From positions 522,001 to 586,000 of the forward strand of contig NZ_CP049885.1 in NCBI RefSeq assembly GCF_011303755.1: a stretch of 64,000 nucleotides of DNA. The letters are read 5' to 3'. The position numbers and the translations under genes were made by a program. How positions within the stretch are numbered: position 1 is the first letter of the stretch; each line of letters begins with the position of its first letter. Under the pieces are notes generated by a model. It did no database searches, had not been told where the DNA came from, and saw only the letters and a program-made list of their open reading frames with translations. Positions 19,979 to 29,611 of the stretch are shown piece by piece. This DNA comes from Acidovorax sp. HDW3 (GTDB taxonomy: Bacteria > Pseudomonadota > Gammaproteobacteria > Burkholderiales > Burkholderiaceae_C).

Positions 19979-21013
19979 ATGAACAAAATCACCCCCCAGG
20001 AGGCGCTGCAGCGCACCATCGAACACCGCGAGATCTTCCACGACGAGATGCTCGACCTCATGCGCATGATCATGCGCGGCGAGCTCTCGCCGGTGATGAC
20101 GGCGGCCCTGCTCACCGGCCTGCGCGTGAAGAAGGAGACGATTGGCGAGATCACGGCGGCGGCGCAGGTCATGCGCGAGCTCTCGACCAAGGTGCCGGTG
20201 ACCGATACGCGCCACCTGGTCGATATCGTCGGCACCGGCGGCGATGGCGCGGGCACCTTCAACATCTCCACCTGCGCCATGTTCGTCGCCGCCGCTGCCG
20301 GCGCGCGCGTGAGCAAGCACGGCGGGCGCGGCGTCTCCAGCAAGAGCGGCAGCGCCGACGTGATGGAGGCGCTGGGCGTGCACATCAACCTCGCGCCCGA
20401 GCACATCGCGCAGTGCATTGCCGAGGTCGGCATCGGCTTCATGTTCGCCCCCAACCACCACCCGGCGATGAAAAACGTCGCCCCCGTGCGCCGCGAGCTG
20501 GGCGTGCGCACGCTGTTCAACATCCTCGGGCCGCTGACCAACCCGGCGGGTGCGCCCAACATCCTGATGGGCGTGTTCCACCCCGACCTGGTCGGCATCC
20601 AGGTGCGTGCGCTGCAGCGCCTGGGCGCCGAGCACGCCCTCGTCGTCTATGGCCGCGACGGCATGGACGAAGTCAGCCTGGGCGCCGCCACCTTGGTCGG
20701 CGAGCTGAAAAACGGCGCCATCACCGAGTACGAAATCCACCCCGAAGACTTCGGCCTGGCCATGGTCAGCAACCGCGCGCTCAAGGTCGAGACGCCCGAG
20801 CAATCGCGCGCGCTGCTGCTGGGCGTGCTGCGCGGCGAAGGCGGCGCGGCGCGCGAGATCGTGGCCCTCAACGCCGGTGTGGCGCTGTACGCTGCCAACG
20901 TGGCCGACGACATCGCCAGCGGCCTGGCCCTGGCGCACCAGGCCATCGACAGCGGCGCGGCGCTGCACAAACTCGACCAGCTGGTGGCGCGCACGCACGC
21001 CCTGGCCGCCTGA
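19979..21013 (+). CDS. trpD: Anthranilate phosphoribosyltransferase
   Basis: 344 residues. The glycine-rich PRPP loop is [20 protein letters not shown], then [20 protein letters not shown] and [15 protein letters not shown], all diagnostic. It joins anthranilate to PRPP. GAGGCTGGT precedes the ATG. Length is normal. Confidence 0.97.
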   Translation: MNKITPQEALQRTIEHREIFHDEMLDLMRMIMRGELSPVMTAALLTGLRVKKETIGEITAAAQVMRELSTKVPVTDTRHLVDIVGTGGDGAGTFNISTCAMFVAAAAGARVSKHGGRGVSSKSGSADVMEALGVHINLAPEHIAQCIAEVGIGFMFAPNHHPAMKNVAPVRRELGVRTLFNILGPLTNPAGAPNILMGVFHPDLVGIQVRALQRLGAEHALVVYGRDGMDEVSLGAATLVGELKNGAITEYEIHPEDFGLAMVSNRALKVETPEQSRALLLGVLRGEGGAAREIVALNAGVALYAANVADDIASGLALAHQAIDSGAALHKLDQLVARTHALAA

Positions 21014-21038
21014 AACCCGCAGCCCTGAAAGCATCCGC

Positions 21039-21842
21039 ATGAGCGACATCCTGCAAAAAATCTGCGCCGTCAAAGCCGAAGAAGTGGCGGCGGCGCGCAA
21101 GAAAATCTCCCTCGAACGCATCCGCGCCGACGCCGAAAGCCGCGTGCTCACGCGCGACTTCGTCGGCGCCCTGCGCGCAAAAACCGCCGCCGGCCAGGCC
21201 GCTGTGATTGCCGAAATCAAAAAAGCCAGCCCGAGCAAGGGCGTGATCCGCCAGGGCGAATTCATCCCCGCCGACATCGCGCAAAGCTACGCCGATGGCG
21301 ACGGCCGCGTCAGCGCCGCCTGCCTCTCGGTGCTCACCGACCGCCAGTTCTTCCAGGGCCAGCCCGACGACCTCAAGCAGGCGCGCGCCAGCTGCAGCCT
21401 GCCGGTGCTGCGCAAGGACTTCATGGTCGATGCGTACCAAATCTATGAATCGCGCGCCATGGGGGCCGACTGCATCCTGCTCATCGCCGCCTGCCTGGAC
21501 GACGCGCAGCTGCACGACTTTGAAGCCATCGCCCGCAGCCTGGACATGGCGGTGCTCGTTGAAGTGCACGACGGCCCCGAGCTCGAACGCGCGCTGCGCC
21601 TGCGCACGCCGCTCGTCGGCATCAACAACCGCAACCTGCGCACCTTCGACGTCAGCTTGCAAACCACCCTGGCACTGCGCGCGCAGGTGCCGCCCGAGCG
21701 CATTTTGGTGACCGAATCGGGCATTGCCACGCCAGCCGACGTAGCGCAAATGCGCACCGCTGGCATCCAGGCTTTCCTGGTGGGCGAAACCTTGATGCGC
21801 GCCCCCGACCCCGGGCTGGCGCTGGCAGAATTGTTCGCCTGA
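21039..21842 (+). CDS. trpC: Indole-3-glycerol phosphate synthase
   Basis: 267 residues from ATG 21039. TIM-barrel motifs are [73 protein letters not shown] and LVTESGI. It is monofunctional, without the TrpF fusion seen in E. coli. trpF, trpB and trpA are not in this window. A GC-rich hairpin overlaps the stop. Confidence 0.97.
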   Translation: MSDILQKICAVKAEEVAAARKKISLERIRADAESRVLTRDFVGALRAKTAAGQAAVIAEIKKASPSKGVIRQGEFIPADIAQSYADGDGRVSAACLSVLTDRQFFQGQPDDLKQARASCSLPVLRKDFMVDAYQIYESRAMGADCILLIAACLDDAQLHDFEAIARSLDMAVLVEVHDGPELERALRLRTPLVGINNRNLRTFDVSLQTTLALRAQVPPERILVTESGIATPADVAQMRTAGIQAFLVGETLMRAPDPGLALAELFA

Positions 21843-21862
21843 CGGGGCCGGGTGGCCCCGTC
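21841..21862 (+). terminator. Hairpin at the end of trpC
   Basis: GACGGGGCC-GGGT-GGCCCCGTC, a perfect 9-bp stem beginning inside the trpC stop codon. A C run rather than a T run follows, so termination may be partial. The possible GTG at 21852 of the next gene lies in the stem and is unlikely to be used. Confidence 0.55.
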
Positions 21863-21887
21863 GCCCCCCCCCTCACCCTTGCGCCCT

Positions 21888-24548
21888 GTGCCCACTTCGC
21901 CCTTGACCCTGGCCCAGCGCAGCGCCCGTGAATGGCGCTGGTGGGCCTTGGTTTTTGTGCTGCTGGGCCTGGTGCTGGCCATGAACCTGTGGCAGTCGCG
22001 CCTGCAGGCCGAGCGCAGCGAGCGCGTGCGCCTGGCGCAGCAGGCGCGCACCGTGCACGACAACGTCGCCCTGCAGCTCAAGTCTATCGACCGCACCCTG
22101 ACGGGCATTCTGGGCCAGCTGCCGCGCTGGCGTGCGCGCGGCGACGAGGGCATACCGCTGAACGAGCGCCTCGATGCCTTTTCCGACGCCATGGTCGGCG
22201 TCACCGCGCTCAATTTGGTCGATGCCCAGGGGCGCGTCCTGGCTTCAGACCGGCGAGAGCTGGTGGGCGCAGATTTCAGCCAGCGCCCCTACTTCATCAC
22301 CGCCCGCCAGATGCAGGGCGAGCACTTGGTCGTCAGCCCACCATTCGAGCCCTTTCCCGACCTGTGGGTGCTCACCCTGGCGCGCACCGTGTCCGGGCCC
22401 GATGGTGGTTTTGGCGGCGTGCTCGCAGCCGCGCTCGATGCCGAGGCTTTTCGCACCCTGGTGCAATCGGTGATCTACGCCCCCGACATGCGCGCCGGCC
22501 TGGTGCACGCCGACGGCCAGCGCTTCATTGCCCAAGGCGCTGACGCCAGTTTGCCCGGCGGCGCCAACGTGCGCCATGCCGGCTTGCTGTTCGATCGCTT
22601 TCGCCGCAGCGGCCTGAGCAGCCAGGTGCTGCAGGGCCAGGGCCTGCCCGGCGGCAAGGAATACATGGCGGCCTACCAGCTGATTGCGCCCGCGCGCCTG
22701 GACATGGACAAACCCCTGGTGGCCGCCGTGGTGCGCCAGATGGATGCCATCTTGGCCCCTTGGTACAGCAAAGTGTGGCTGCAAACGGGCTTGTACGGCA
22801 GCGCCTTGCTGCTCACGGCCCTGGGGCTGCGCCTGCAGCAGCTGCGCCGGCGCCAGCTGGCGGCGCAGGAGGTGGCCCTGCAAGAGCGCTGGCAGGCGGT
22901 GCTCGAAGCCACGGGCCAGGGCGTGTGGGACTACGACTTGCGCACGGAGAAAATCTTTTACTCCCACGTCTGGAAAACCATGCTCGGCTACGACGAGGCC
23001 GAAATTGGCGACAGCCTGAGCGAATGGAGCAGCCGCGTGCACCCCGACGACTGGGATCGCGCCGAAAAAGCCTGGCTCGACCACCTGCAAGGGCGCGCGC
23101 CGGTGTACGAGTGCCTGCATCGCATCCGCTGCAAAGACGGGCATTACCAGTGGATTTTGGACCGGGGCCGCATCATCGAGCGCGACGCAGCCGGCCAGCC
23201 GCTGCGCGTGGTGGGCACCAAAACCGACGTGACCGAACGGCGCCAGCTGCAAGAGCGCCTGGACCATCTGGCAGAGAACGTGCCAGGAATGCTCTACCAG
23301 TTCTGCCTCTGGCCCGATGGCCGCACCAGCTTCCCCTACGTCAGCCCGGGGGTGCAGCAAATTTACGGGCACAGCGCCGAGGATTTGCAGCAGAGCGCGC
23401 AGGCGGCGTTTGAGCGCATCGTGCCCGAAGACCAAGAGCGCGTTCACGCCAGCGTGATGCAATCGGCCCTTGATTTGAGCCCATGGCGCGACTTGTACCG
23501 CGTGCAATTGCCCGAGCGTGGCGAGCGCTGGCTCAGCGGCCAGGCGCAGCCCCAGCGCATTGAGGCTGGCGGCGTGCTCTGGCACGGCTACATCCACGAC
23601 GTGACCGAGCAGCAGCAGCAAACCCTCAAGCTGCAGGAAACCGAGCGCCTGCTGCAGCACGTGCTGCAAGAAATGCCCCTGGCGCTGTGCATGGTCGATG
23701 CCCAGGGGCAGTTTTACTTCCGCAACCGGAAATTTGAGGAAATCTTGGGCTACCCCCATACCCAGCCCCTGACCCTGCTGCAGTGGTGGCAGTCGGTGTA
23801 CCCCGATGCCGCCTACCGCCAGCAGGTGCTGGTGCGCTGGCAGCAAAGCCTGGAGTACGCCGCCGAGCACGACGGCGTCATCCCGCACCATGAGTACCAC
23901 ATCCACACCTGGAAGGGCGAGGCGCGCACCATGGACATCAGCGGCCTGGTGTTTGGCGGGCACTTCATGGCCATGTTTGAAGACCGCACCGAGCAGCGGG
24001 CGCAGCAAGAGGCGCTGCACCGCCTGGCCTATGTGGATGGCCTCACGGGCATTGCCAACCGGCGCCACTTCGATCAGCAACTGCAGGCCGAATGGCGCCG
24101 CTGCCGGCGCAATCAGCAGCCGCTGGCGCTGCTGCTGATCGACATCGACCATTTCAAGCAATACAACGACCACTACGGCCACCCCGAGGGCGACGCCTGC
24201 CTGCAGGCCGTGGCCAGCACCTTGAAAAACGAGCTGACGCGCTCGCACGACCTGGTGGCGCGCTACGGCGGTGAAGAATTCGTCTGCCTGCTGCCCGAGT
24301 CCGACCACGCCGGCGCACTGCACAAATCCCAGCAGCTGCTGCGCAGCGTGCAGGCCCTGGAGCGCGAGCACGTGCAGTCCGGCGCCGCGCCCGTGGTCAC
24401 CATCAGCGTCGGCCTGGCCTGCCTGGTGCCCAGCGCCGAGAGCAGCCCCGAAGCCCTGCTGGCGCAGGCCGACGCCAGCCTCTACCGCGCCAAGCAAGCC
24501 GGGCGCAACCGCGTCGATACAGACGCAGATTTGCTATTAAAACAATAG
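21888..24548 (+). CDS. Membrane diguanylate cyclase with extracytoplasmic Cache-like sensor and three PAS domains
   Basis: 886 residues from a GTG at 21888; another GTG at 21852 falls within the trpC hairpin. TM1 is near 15-37 (WWALVFVLLGLVLAMNLW). A periplasmic sensor of dCache type lies at about 40-285 and TM2 at about 295-315. PAS/PAC modules follow at about 330-450, 455-575 and 580-700. The GGDEF domain runs from about 715: DGLTGIANRRHFDQQL, IDIDHFKQYND and catalytic YGGEEF. It is likely an active cyclic-di-GMP synthase; I see no RxxD inhibitory site. Its stop codon lies inside a dispersed repeat. Confidence 0.9.
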   Translation: MPTSPLTLAQRSAREWRWWALVFVLLGLVLAMNLWQSRLQAERSERVRLAQQARTVHDNVALQLKSIDRTLTGILGQLPRWRARGDEGIPLNERLDAFSDAMVGVTALNLVDAQGRVLASDRRELVGADFSQRPYFITARQMQGEHLVVSPPFEPFPDLWVLTLARTVSGPDGGFGGVLAAALDAEAFRTLVQSVIYAPDMRAGLVHADGQRFIAQGADASLPGGANVRHAGLLFDRFRRSGLSSQVLQGQGLPGGKEYMAAYQLIAPARLDMDKPLVAAVVRQMDAILAPWYSKVWLQTGLYGSALLLTALGLRLQQLRRRQLAAQEVALQERWQAVLEATGQGVWDYDLRTEKIFYSHVWKTMLGYDEAEIGDSLSEWSSRVHPDDWDRAEKAWLDHLQGRAPVYECLHRIRCKDGHYQWILDRGRIIERDAAGQPLRVVGTKTDVTERRQLQERLDHLAENVPGMLYQFCLWPDGRTSFPYVSPGVQQIYGHSAEDLQQSAQAAFERIVPEDQERVHASVMQSALDLSPWRDLYRVQLPERGERWLSGQAQPQRIEAGGVLWHGYIHDVTEQQQQTLKLQETERLLQHVLQEMPLALCMVDAQGQFYFRNRKFEEILGYPHTQPLTLLQWWQSVYPDAAYRQQVLVRWQQSLEYAAEHDGVIPHHEYHIHTWKGEARTMDISGLVFGGHFMAMFEDRTEQRAQQEALHRLAYVDGLTGIANRRHFDQQLQAEWRRCRRNQQPLALLLIDIDHFKQYNDHYGHPEGDACLQAVASTLKNELTRSHDLVARYGGEEFVCLLPESDHAGALHKSQQLLRSVQALEREHVQSGAAPVVTISVGLACLVPSAESSPEALLAQADASLYRAKQAGRNRVDTDADLLLKQ

Positions 24549-24587
24549 CTGCTTTCGCTTGCTGGATAAGCGCTAGAGGCATTTTTT
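24533..24587 (+). repeat. Dispersed ~45-bp element between the diguanylate cyclase and ung
   Basis: Near-complete copy: AATAGCTGCTTTCGCTTGC, then TGGATAAGCGCTAGAGGC and ATTTTTT. GCGCTT/AAGCGC-type halves can form a hairpin ahead of the T run. The TAG within the element is the cyclase stop codon. Confidence 0.9.
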
Positions 24588-25316
24588 ATGAATTCTTTAT
24601 TCGATACGCCTGGTTCCCCGTGTGGGGATTGCCTGCAGCAAGCGCAGCCCCAGGATTGGCCCGTAGCCCCGGGCTGGCAGCCGCTGGTGCAGCATTTTTT
24701 TGCCAGCCCCCAGGGGCGGGCGCTGCAGGGTTTTTTGCAGGCGCGCCTGGACGCCGGGGCGGTGGTGTTCCCGCCGCAGCCGCTGCGTGCGCTGGCGCTG
24801 ACGGCGCCCGAGGCGGTGCGCGTCGTCATCCTCGGGCAAGACCCGTACCACGGGCGCGGCCAGGCGGAGGGGCTGGCGTTTTCTGTGGCCCCGGGCGTGC
24901 CGCTGCCGCCGTCGCTGCGCAACATTTTCAAGGAGCGCGAGCGTGACCTGGGCCTGCCGGCGCCGGCGTTCCCGCAGCCCGGAGGCAGCCTGGTGGACTG
25001 GGCGCGCCAGGGCTGGCTGCTGCTCAATACCTGCCTGACGGTGGAGGAGGGCCAGCCCGCCAGCCACGCCGGCCAGGGCTGGGAGTGCTTGACCGACGCC
25101 GTCATTCGCCACATCGCCCAGGGGCCGCGCCCGGTGGTGTTCATGCTCTGGGGGCGGCACGCCCAGGCCAAGCAGGCGCTGATTGCGGCGGATCGGGGGC
25201 ATTTGGTGTTGTGCGCCAACCACCCCTCGCCGCTGTCGGCGCTGCGCCCGCCCGTGCCTTTCATGGGCTGCGGTCACTTTGGCCAGGCGCAGGCGTTTAT
25301 CGACGCGCAGCCATAA
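24588..25316 (+). CDS. ung: Uracil-DNA glycosylase
   Basis: 242 residues. The family 1 water-activating motif is VVILGQDPYHGRGQAEGLAF, and the uracil-specificity and Leu-loop region is HPSPLSAL (expected HPSPLS). It excises uracil from DNA to start base excision repair. The start codon immediately follows the T run of a dispersed repeat. Confidence 0.97.
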   Translation: MNSLFDTPGSPCGDCLQQAQPQDWPVAPGWQPLVQHFFASPQGRALQGFLQARLDAGAVVFPPQPLRALALTAPEAVRVVILGQDPYHGRGQAEGLAFSVAPGVPLPPSLRNIFKERERDLGLPAPAFPQPGGSLVDWARQGWLLLNTCLTVEEGQPASHAGQGWECLTDAVIRHIAQGPRPVVFMLWGRHAQAKQALIAADRGHLVLCANHPSPLSALRPPVPFMGCGHFGQAQAFIDAQP

Positions 25317-25348
25317 AAAAAACGCCTGGCAAAAAGCCTGCCAGGCGT
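25314..25348 (-). terminator. Intrinsic terminator for the leftward actP copy 2
   Basis: Read leftward, ACGCCTGGCA-GGCTTTT-TGCCAGGCGT forms a 10-bp stem followed by eight T. It overlaps the 3' end of ung. Confidence 0.9.
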
Positions 25349-25394
25349 GTGAAAAAAGCAGCCCGCAAGGGGCTGCTGGAGGGGAACGCGGTGC

Positions 25395-27131
25395 TCAGTG
25401 GCCTGATGCGCCGGCGGCGCCGAGGCCGGTTTCCGAGCGCACTTGCTGCGCTGCAAAACCTGCGCGGTCTTGTGCGGCGCGCTTGCTGTTGTCGGTGATC
25501 GAGAACAGCCACACGCCGACGAAGCCGATGGTCATGGAGAACAGGGCCGGCGAAGAGTAGGGGAACAGGGCCGAACCAGCGGGGTTGCCAAAGGTCGCTT
25601 CCCACACCGAGGGCGAGACGATGGTCAGGCCCACCGAGGAGATCAGGCCCATGAAGCCACCGACCACGGCACCGCGTGTGGTGCAGCCCTTCCACAGGAT
25701 GGACAGGATCAGCGCCGGGAAGTTGGCCGAGGCGGCAATGGCGAAGGCCAGCGACACCATGAAGGCGATGTTCTGCTTCTCGAACAAGATGCCCAGCACC
25801 ACGGCGACGGCGCCCAGGGCCAGGGTGGTCATGCGCGAGACCTTCAGCTCAGCGGCGCTGTCGGCCTTGCCGCCCTTGATGACGGTGGCGTACAGGTCGT
25901 GCGACACGGCGGAGGCGCCCGACAGCGTCAGGCCGGCGACCACAGCCAGGATGGTGGCAAAGGCCACGGCGGAGATGAAGCCGTAGAAAATGTTGCCGCC
26001 CACGCTCTTGGCCACCAGCACCGCAGCCATGTTGGCCGTGCCAGCGCCGCCCTTGATGACGCCCTTGACGGTGTCCGCCATTTCGGGGTTGGTCAGCACC
26101 ATGGTGATGGCGCCAAAGCCGATGACGAAGATCAGGATGTAGAAGTAGCCGATCCACACCGTGGCCCAGCCCACCGACTTGCGTGCTTCCTTGGCGTTGG
26201 GCACGGTGAAGAAGCGCATCAGGATGTGCGGCAGGCCGGCGGTGCCGAACATCAGCGCCATACCAAACGAAATGGCCGAGATCGGGTCCTTGATGAAACC
26301 GCCCGGGCCCATGATGGACAGGCCCTTCTTGGCCGCTTCTTCAGGGCTCATGCCGGTGTTGGCGGCGATTTGCGTGCGCACTTCGACACCCTTGGCAAAC
26401 AGTGCCTCGGGGCTGAAGCCGTAGTTGGCCAGCACCATGAAGGCCATGAAAGTCACGCCCAGCAGCAGCATCACCGCTTTGATGATCTGCACCCAGGTGG
26501 TGGCCGTCATGCCGCCGAAGAGCACGTAGACCATCATCAGCGCGCCGACGATGACCACGGCCATCCAGTATTCCAGGCCGAACAGCAGCTTGATGAGCTG
26601 GCCGGCGCCAACCATCTGTGCAATCAGGTAGAAGGCCACCACGATGAGCGTGCCCGAGGCCGCGAACATGCGGATGGGCGCCTGGGCGAAGCGGTAGCCG
26701 GCCACGTCGGCAAAGGTGAATTTGCCGAGGTTGCGCAGGCGGTCGGCCATCAAGAAGGTGATGATGGGCCAGCCCACGAGAAAGCCGATGGAGTAGATCA
26801 GGCCGTCGTAGCCCGAGGCCATCACGGCGGCGGAAATGCCCAGGAAGGAGGCGGCCGACATGTAGTCGCCCGCAATCGCCAGGCCGTTTTGAAAGCCCGT
26901 GATGCCGCCGCCGGCGGTGTAGAAGTCAGCGGCGGAGCGGGTTTTGGAGGCGGCCCACTTCGTGATCCACAGCGTGGCGGCCACAAAGATGCCGAACATG
27001 ACGATGGCCGTCCAGTTGGTTTCCTGCTTGGCGGCCTGGCCGACGTCGCCGCCGGCGGCCTGGGCCACGCCCAGGGCCGCCAGGCCGGCAAGGGCCAGCG
27101 CACAGCTGGCAAGGGTTTTGGCGTGCTTCAT
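25395..27131 (-). CDS. actP: Cation/acetate symporter (sodium:solute symporter family), copy 2
   Basis: 578 residues. A signal-like N-terminus ([12 protein letters not shown]) and about 13 helices carry the same ActP hallmarks as copy 1: [35 protein letters not shown] and [20 protein letters not shown]. Compared with copy 1 it has an insert near residues 250-290 ([20 protein letters not shown]). Its start overlaps the DUF485 stop by four bases. Two full modules 15 kb apart imply either different substrates or different regulation. Confidence 0.95.
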   Translation of the reverse strand: MKHAKTLASCALALAGLAALGVAQAAGGDVGQAAKQETNWTAIVMFGIFVAATLWITKWAASKTRSAADFYTAGGGITGFQNGLAIAGDYMSAASFLGISAAVMASGYDGLIYSIGFLVGWPIITFLMADRLRNLGKFTFADVAGYRFAQAPIRMFAASGTLIVVAFYLIAQMVGAGQLIKLLFGLEYWMAVVIVGALMMVYVLFGGMTATTWVQIIKAVMLLLGVTFMAFMVLANYGFSPEALFAKGVEVRTQIAANTGMSPEEAAKKGLSIMGPGGFIKDPISAISFGMALMFGTAGLPHILMRFFTVPNAKEARKSVGWATVWIGYFYILIFVIGFGAITMVLTNPEMADTVKGVIKGGAGTANMAAVLVAKSVGGNIFYGFISAVAFATILAVVAGLTLSGASAVSHDLYATVIKGGKADSAAELKVSRMTTLALGAVAVVLGILFEKQNIAFMVSLAFAIAASANFPALILSILWKGCTTRGAVVGGFMGLISSVGLTIVSPSVWEATFGNPAGSALFPYSSPALFSMTIGFVGVWLFSITDNSKRAAQDRAGFAAQQVRSETGLGAAGASGH

Positions 27132-27436
27132 TTGGTCACGTCCTTCATGATGTCGGCGGTCAGGGCGTCGAACTTGTTGTTGGCAATGCGCACGTAGTAC
27201 ACGGTGATGGCAATGGTGAACAGGATCACGCCCATGCCAATGGGAATACCCAGCGAGGTCACGCCCGCGCCAATGGGTTTGGCCAGAAACGCCTTGTCGA
27301 ATGCGATCAGTCCGATGTAACCGAAGTACACGATCAACATCAAAATGGTCAGCACCGTACCCAGGGGGGTGCGTTTCGCACGCAGCTCCTGGTACTTCGG
27401 ATGGCGTTGAATTTTTTCAACTACCGGGTCACTCAT
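27128..27436 (-). CDS. DUF485 membrane protein (YjcH-like), partner of actP copy 2
   Basis: 102 residues with two membrane helices and the family N-terminus [20 protein letters not shown]. Four-base overlap with actP. Preceded by GAGGAGACAAGC, a good ribosome site. Role unknown; partner of actP by constant linkage. Confidence 0.9.
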   Translation of the reverse strand: MSDPVVEKIQRHPKYQELRAKRTPLGTVLTILMLIVYFGYIGLIAFDKAFLAKPIGAGVTSLGIPIGMGVILFTIAITVYYVRIANNKFDALTADIMKDVTK

Positions 27437-27748
27437 GCTTGTCTCCTCTTGCGGGTGGTTTTGCCATGCACCGCCGCTTGCAATGCACGAACGGGCGGAT
27501 TCTGCGAATGGGTTCTGACCGCCGGCTTACGTGCAGGGATGGGATGTAGATAGGGGTTTTTCCGGGGTATTTGGCGTTTTTTCACATCAAAAAACGCTGC
27601 CTAAGGGTTGCTGCGGGGGTTGTAAGCAAGGGGTCAGGCGGCCGTCAGCCGGTGTTGGCAAGGCGTCAGTGCATCGTCAGTGCGCCCTCCGATAGTGGTT
27701 TCACCAGCCCCATCGGGGAAATCCATAAGGCCATAAGGAGACATCAGC
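27437..27748. promoter_or_regulatory. 312-base divergent gap with inverted repeat
   Basis: The gap separates leftward DUF485-actP from the rightward transporter. At 27574-27597, GCGTTTTTT-CACATC-AAAAAACGC is a perfect 9-bp inverted repeat. It could be an operator or a terminator-like hairpin. AAGGAG at about 27738 is the transporter ribosome site. No gene is seen. Confidence 0.45.
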
Positions 27749-29431
27749 ATGACAGGCAGCGCTGCGCAGGATGCGGGCGGGGGTGGTGCGCCGCGCCCCA
27801 TGTCGCGCGAGGAGCGCCGGGTGATCCTGGCCTCGTCGCTGGGCACGGTGTTCGAGTGGTACGACTTCTACCTCTACGGCGCCCTGGCCACCATCATTGC
27901 CCAGCAGTTTTTTGCCGGGCTCGATGCCACCTCGGCCTTTTTGTTTGCGCTGCTGGCCTTTGCTGCCGGCTTCATCGTGCGCCCCTTTGGTGCCCTGGTG
28001 TTTGGCCGCCTGGGCGACATGATCGGGCGCAAGTACACCTTCTTGGTCACCATCCTCATCATGGGGCTGGCGACCTTTATGGTGGGCGTGCTGCCCAATT
28101 ACGCCAGCATCGGCGTGGCGGCGCCGGTGATCTTGATTGGCCTGCGCCTGCTGCAGGGCCTGGCGCTGGGCGGTGAATACGGCGGCGCCGCCACCTACGT
28201 GGCCGAGCACGCGCCCGCTGGCCGGCGCGGCGCCTACACCGCCTGGATCCAGACCACGGCGACCACCGGGTTGTTTTTGTCGCTGCTGGTCATTTTGGGC
28301 ACACGAACGGCCCTGGGCGAGGCCGCGTTCAACGACTGGGGCTGGCGCCTGCCGTTTTTGCTCTCCATCGTGCTGCTGGCGGTGTCGGTGTGGATTCGGC
28401 TCAAGCTGGCGGAATCGCCCGCCTTTCAGCGCATGAAGGCGCGCGGGCGCACCTCGCGCGCGCCCGTGGCCGAAGCTTTTGGCCGCTGGCAAAACCTGAA
28501 GGTGGTGCTCATCGCCCTGCTGGGCCTGACGGCGGGGCAGGCCGTGGTGTGGTACACGGGGCAGTTCTATGCGCTGTTCTTTCTCACGCAGCAGCTCAAG
28601 GTCGATGCCGTCACGGCCAATGTGTTGATGGCGCTGGCGCTGTGCCTGGGCACGCCGTTTTTTCTGGTGTTTGGCGCGCTCTCGGACAAGGTGGGGCGCA
28701 AGCCCCTCATCATGCTCGGCTGCGCCCTGGCGGTGGCAACGTATTTCCCGGCCTTTCAGTGGCTGGCGCAGGCTGCCAACCCCGATCTGGTGGTGGCGCA
28801 GGAGCGCAACCGGGTCGTCGTCTGGGCCGACCCGGCGCAGTGCTCGTTCCAGTTCAACCCTACGGACACGGCGCGCTTTACCAGCTCGTGCGACATTGCC
28901 AAGCAGGTGCTGGCAGCCCATTCGGTGAGCTACGACAACGAAGCCGCCCCGCCCGGCAGCACGGCCGAGGTCAGAATCGGCAGCCACCGCATTGCCAGCT
29001 TCAATGCCCAGGCGGTGGCCGCTGAGCGGCTGTGGGCGCGCGAAACGGCATTTCGCCAAACGGTGGCCGACACCTTGGCGCAGGCGGGCTACCCCACCGA
29101 GGCCAACCCGCAGAAGATGAACAAGCCGCTGATCGTGCTCATCCTGGCCTACCTGGTGCTGTTGGTGACCCTGGTGTACGGCCCCATCGCCGCCATGCTG
29201 GCCGAGCTGTTCCCGACGCGCATCCGCTACACCTCGATGAGCCTGCCGTACCACATCGGCAACGGCTGGTTTGGCGGGCTGCTGCCGACCATGTCGTTCG
29301 CCATCGTGGCGCAGACCGGCAATATGTACAACGGCCTGTGGTACCCCATAGGCGTTGCCGCCATGACCCTGCTGCTGGGCATGGCGCTCCTGCCCGAGAC
29401 CAAGAACGTCGATATGTACGCCCGCGACTGA
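27749..29431 (+). CDS. MHS-family MFS transporter with large inserted loop
   Basis: 560 residues, about 12 helices. The metabolite:H+ symporter signature near the start is SLGTVFEWYDFYLYGALA, and the loop 2-3 motif is GRLGDMIGRKYTFLV. QGLALGGEYGGAATYVAEHA is typical of the ProP/KgtP group. Between the eighth and ninth helices (about residues 340-460) is an extra hydrophilic segment with two Cys (PAQCSF, SSCDIA) and predicted helices, not found in short MHS members such as KgtP. Substrate unknown, probably an organic acid or osmolyte. Confidence 0.9.
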   Translation: MTGSAAQDAGGGGAPRPMSREERRVILASSLGTVFEWYDFYLYGALATIIAQQFFAGLDATSAFLFALLAFAAGFIVRPFGALVFGRLGDMIGRKYTFLVTILIMGLATFMVGVLPNYASIGVAAPVILIGLRLLQGLALGGEYGGAATYVAEHAPAGRRGAYTAWIQTTATTGLFLSLLVILGTRTALGEAAFNDWGWRLPFLLSIVLLAVSVWIRLKLAESPAFQRMKARGRTSRAPVAEAFGRWQNLKVVLIALLGLTAGQAVVWYTGQFYALFFLTQQLKVDAVTANVLMALALCLGTPFFLVFGALSDKVGRKPLIMLGCALAVATYFPAFQWLAQAANPDLVVAQERNRVVVWADPAQCSFQFNPTDTARFTSSCDIAKQVLAAHSVSYDNEAAPPGSTAEVRIGSHRIASFNAQAVAAERLWARETAFRQTVADTLAQAGYPTEANPQKMNKPLIVLILAYLVLLVTLVYGPIAAMLAELFPTRIRYTSMSLPYHIGNGWFGGLLPTMSFAIVAQTGNMYNGLWYPIGVAAMTLLLGMALLPETKNVDMYARD

Positions 29432-29611
29432 GCCGTCATCACACTGCGGCATGTTTGTGGTAGATAAACGTCACTCCCCGCCGCCAAGCCCTGCAGGGCC
29501 GGAGCTTGCCCCTAGAATTTGCGTCCAGTAGTTGCATGTGCGTTGTCCGGTCAACCCTGCCAACCTTGCCCCTACGCCTTCTCGATGAATCCCTCCCTAC
29601 AAGGAAAACAC

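Noticed and set aside
21852-21887. GTG at 21852 as the diguanylate cyclase start
   Set aside because: It lies in the stem of the trpC hairpin, and the added residues are low-complexity Pro/Ser.
22245-24497. 750-codon antisense frame over the diguanylate cyclase
   Set aside because: Shadow of a gene with intact GGDEF and PAS motifs; composition (His/Gln/Ala/Gly-rich) is typical of antisense frames in GC-rich DNA.
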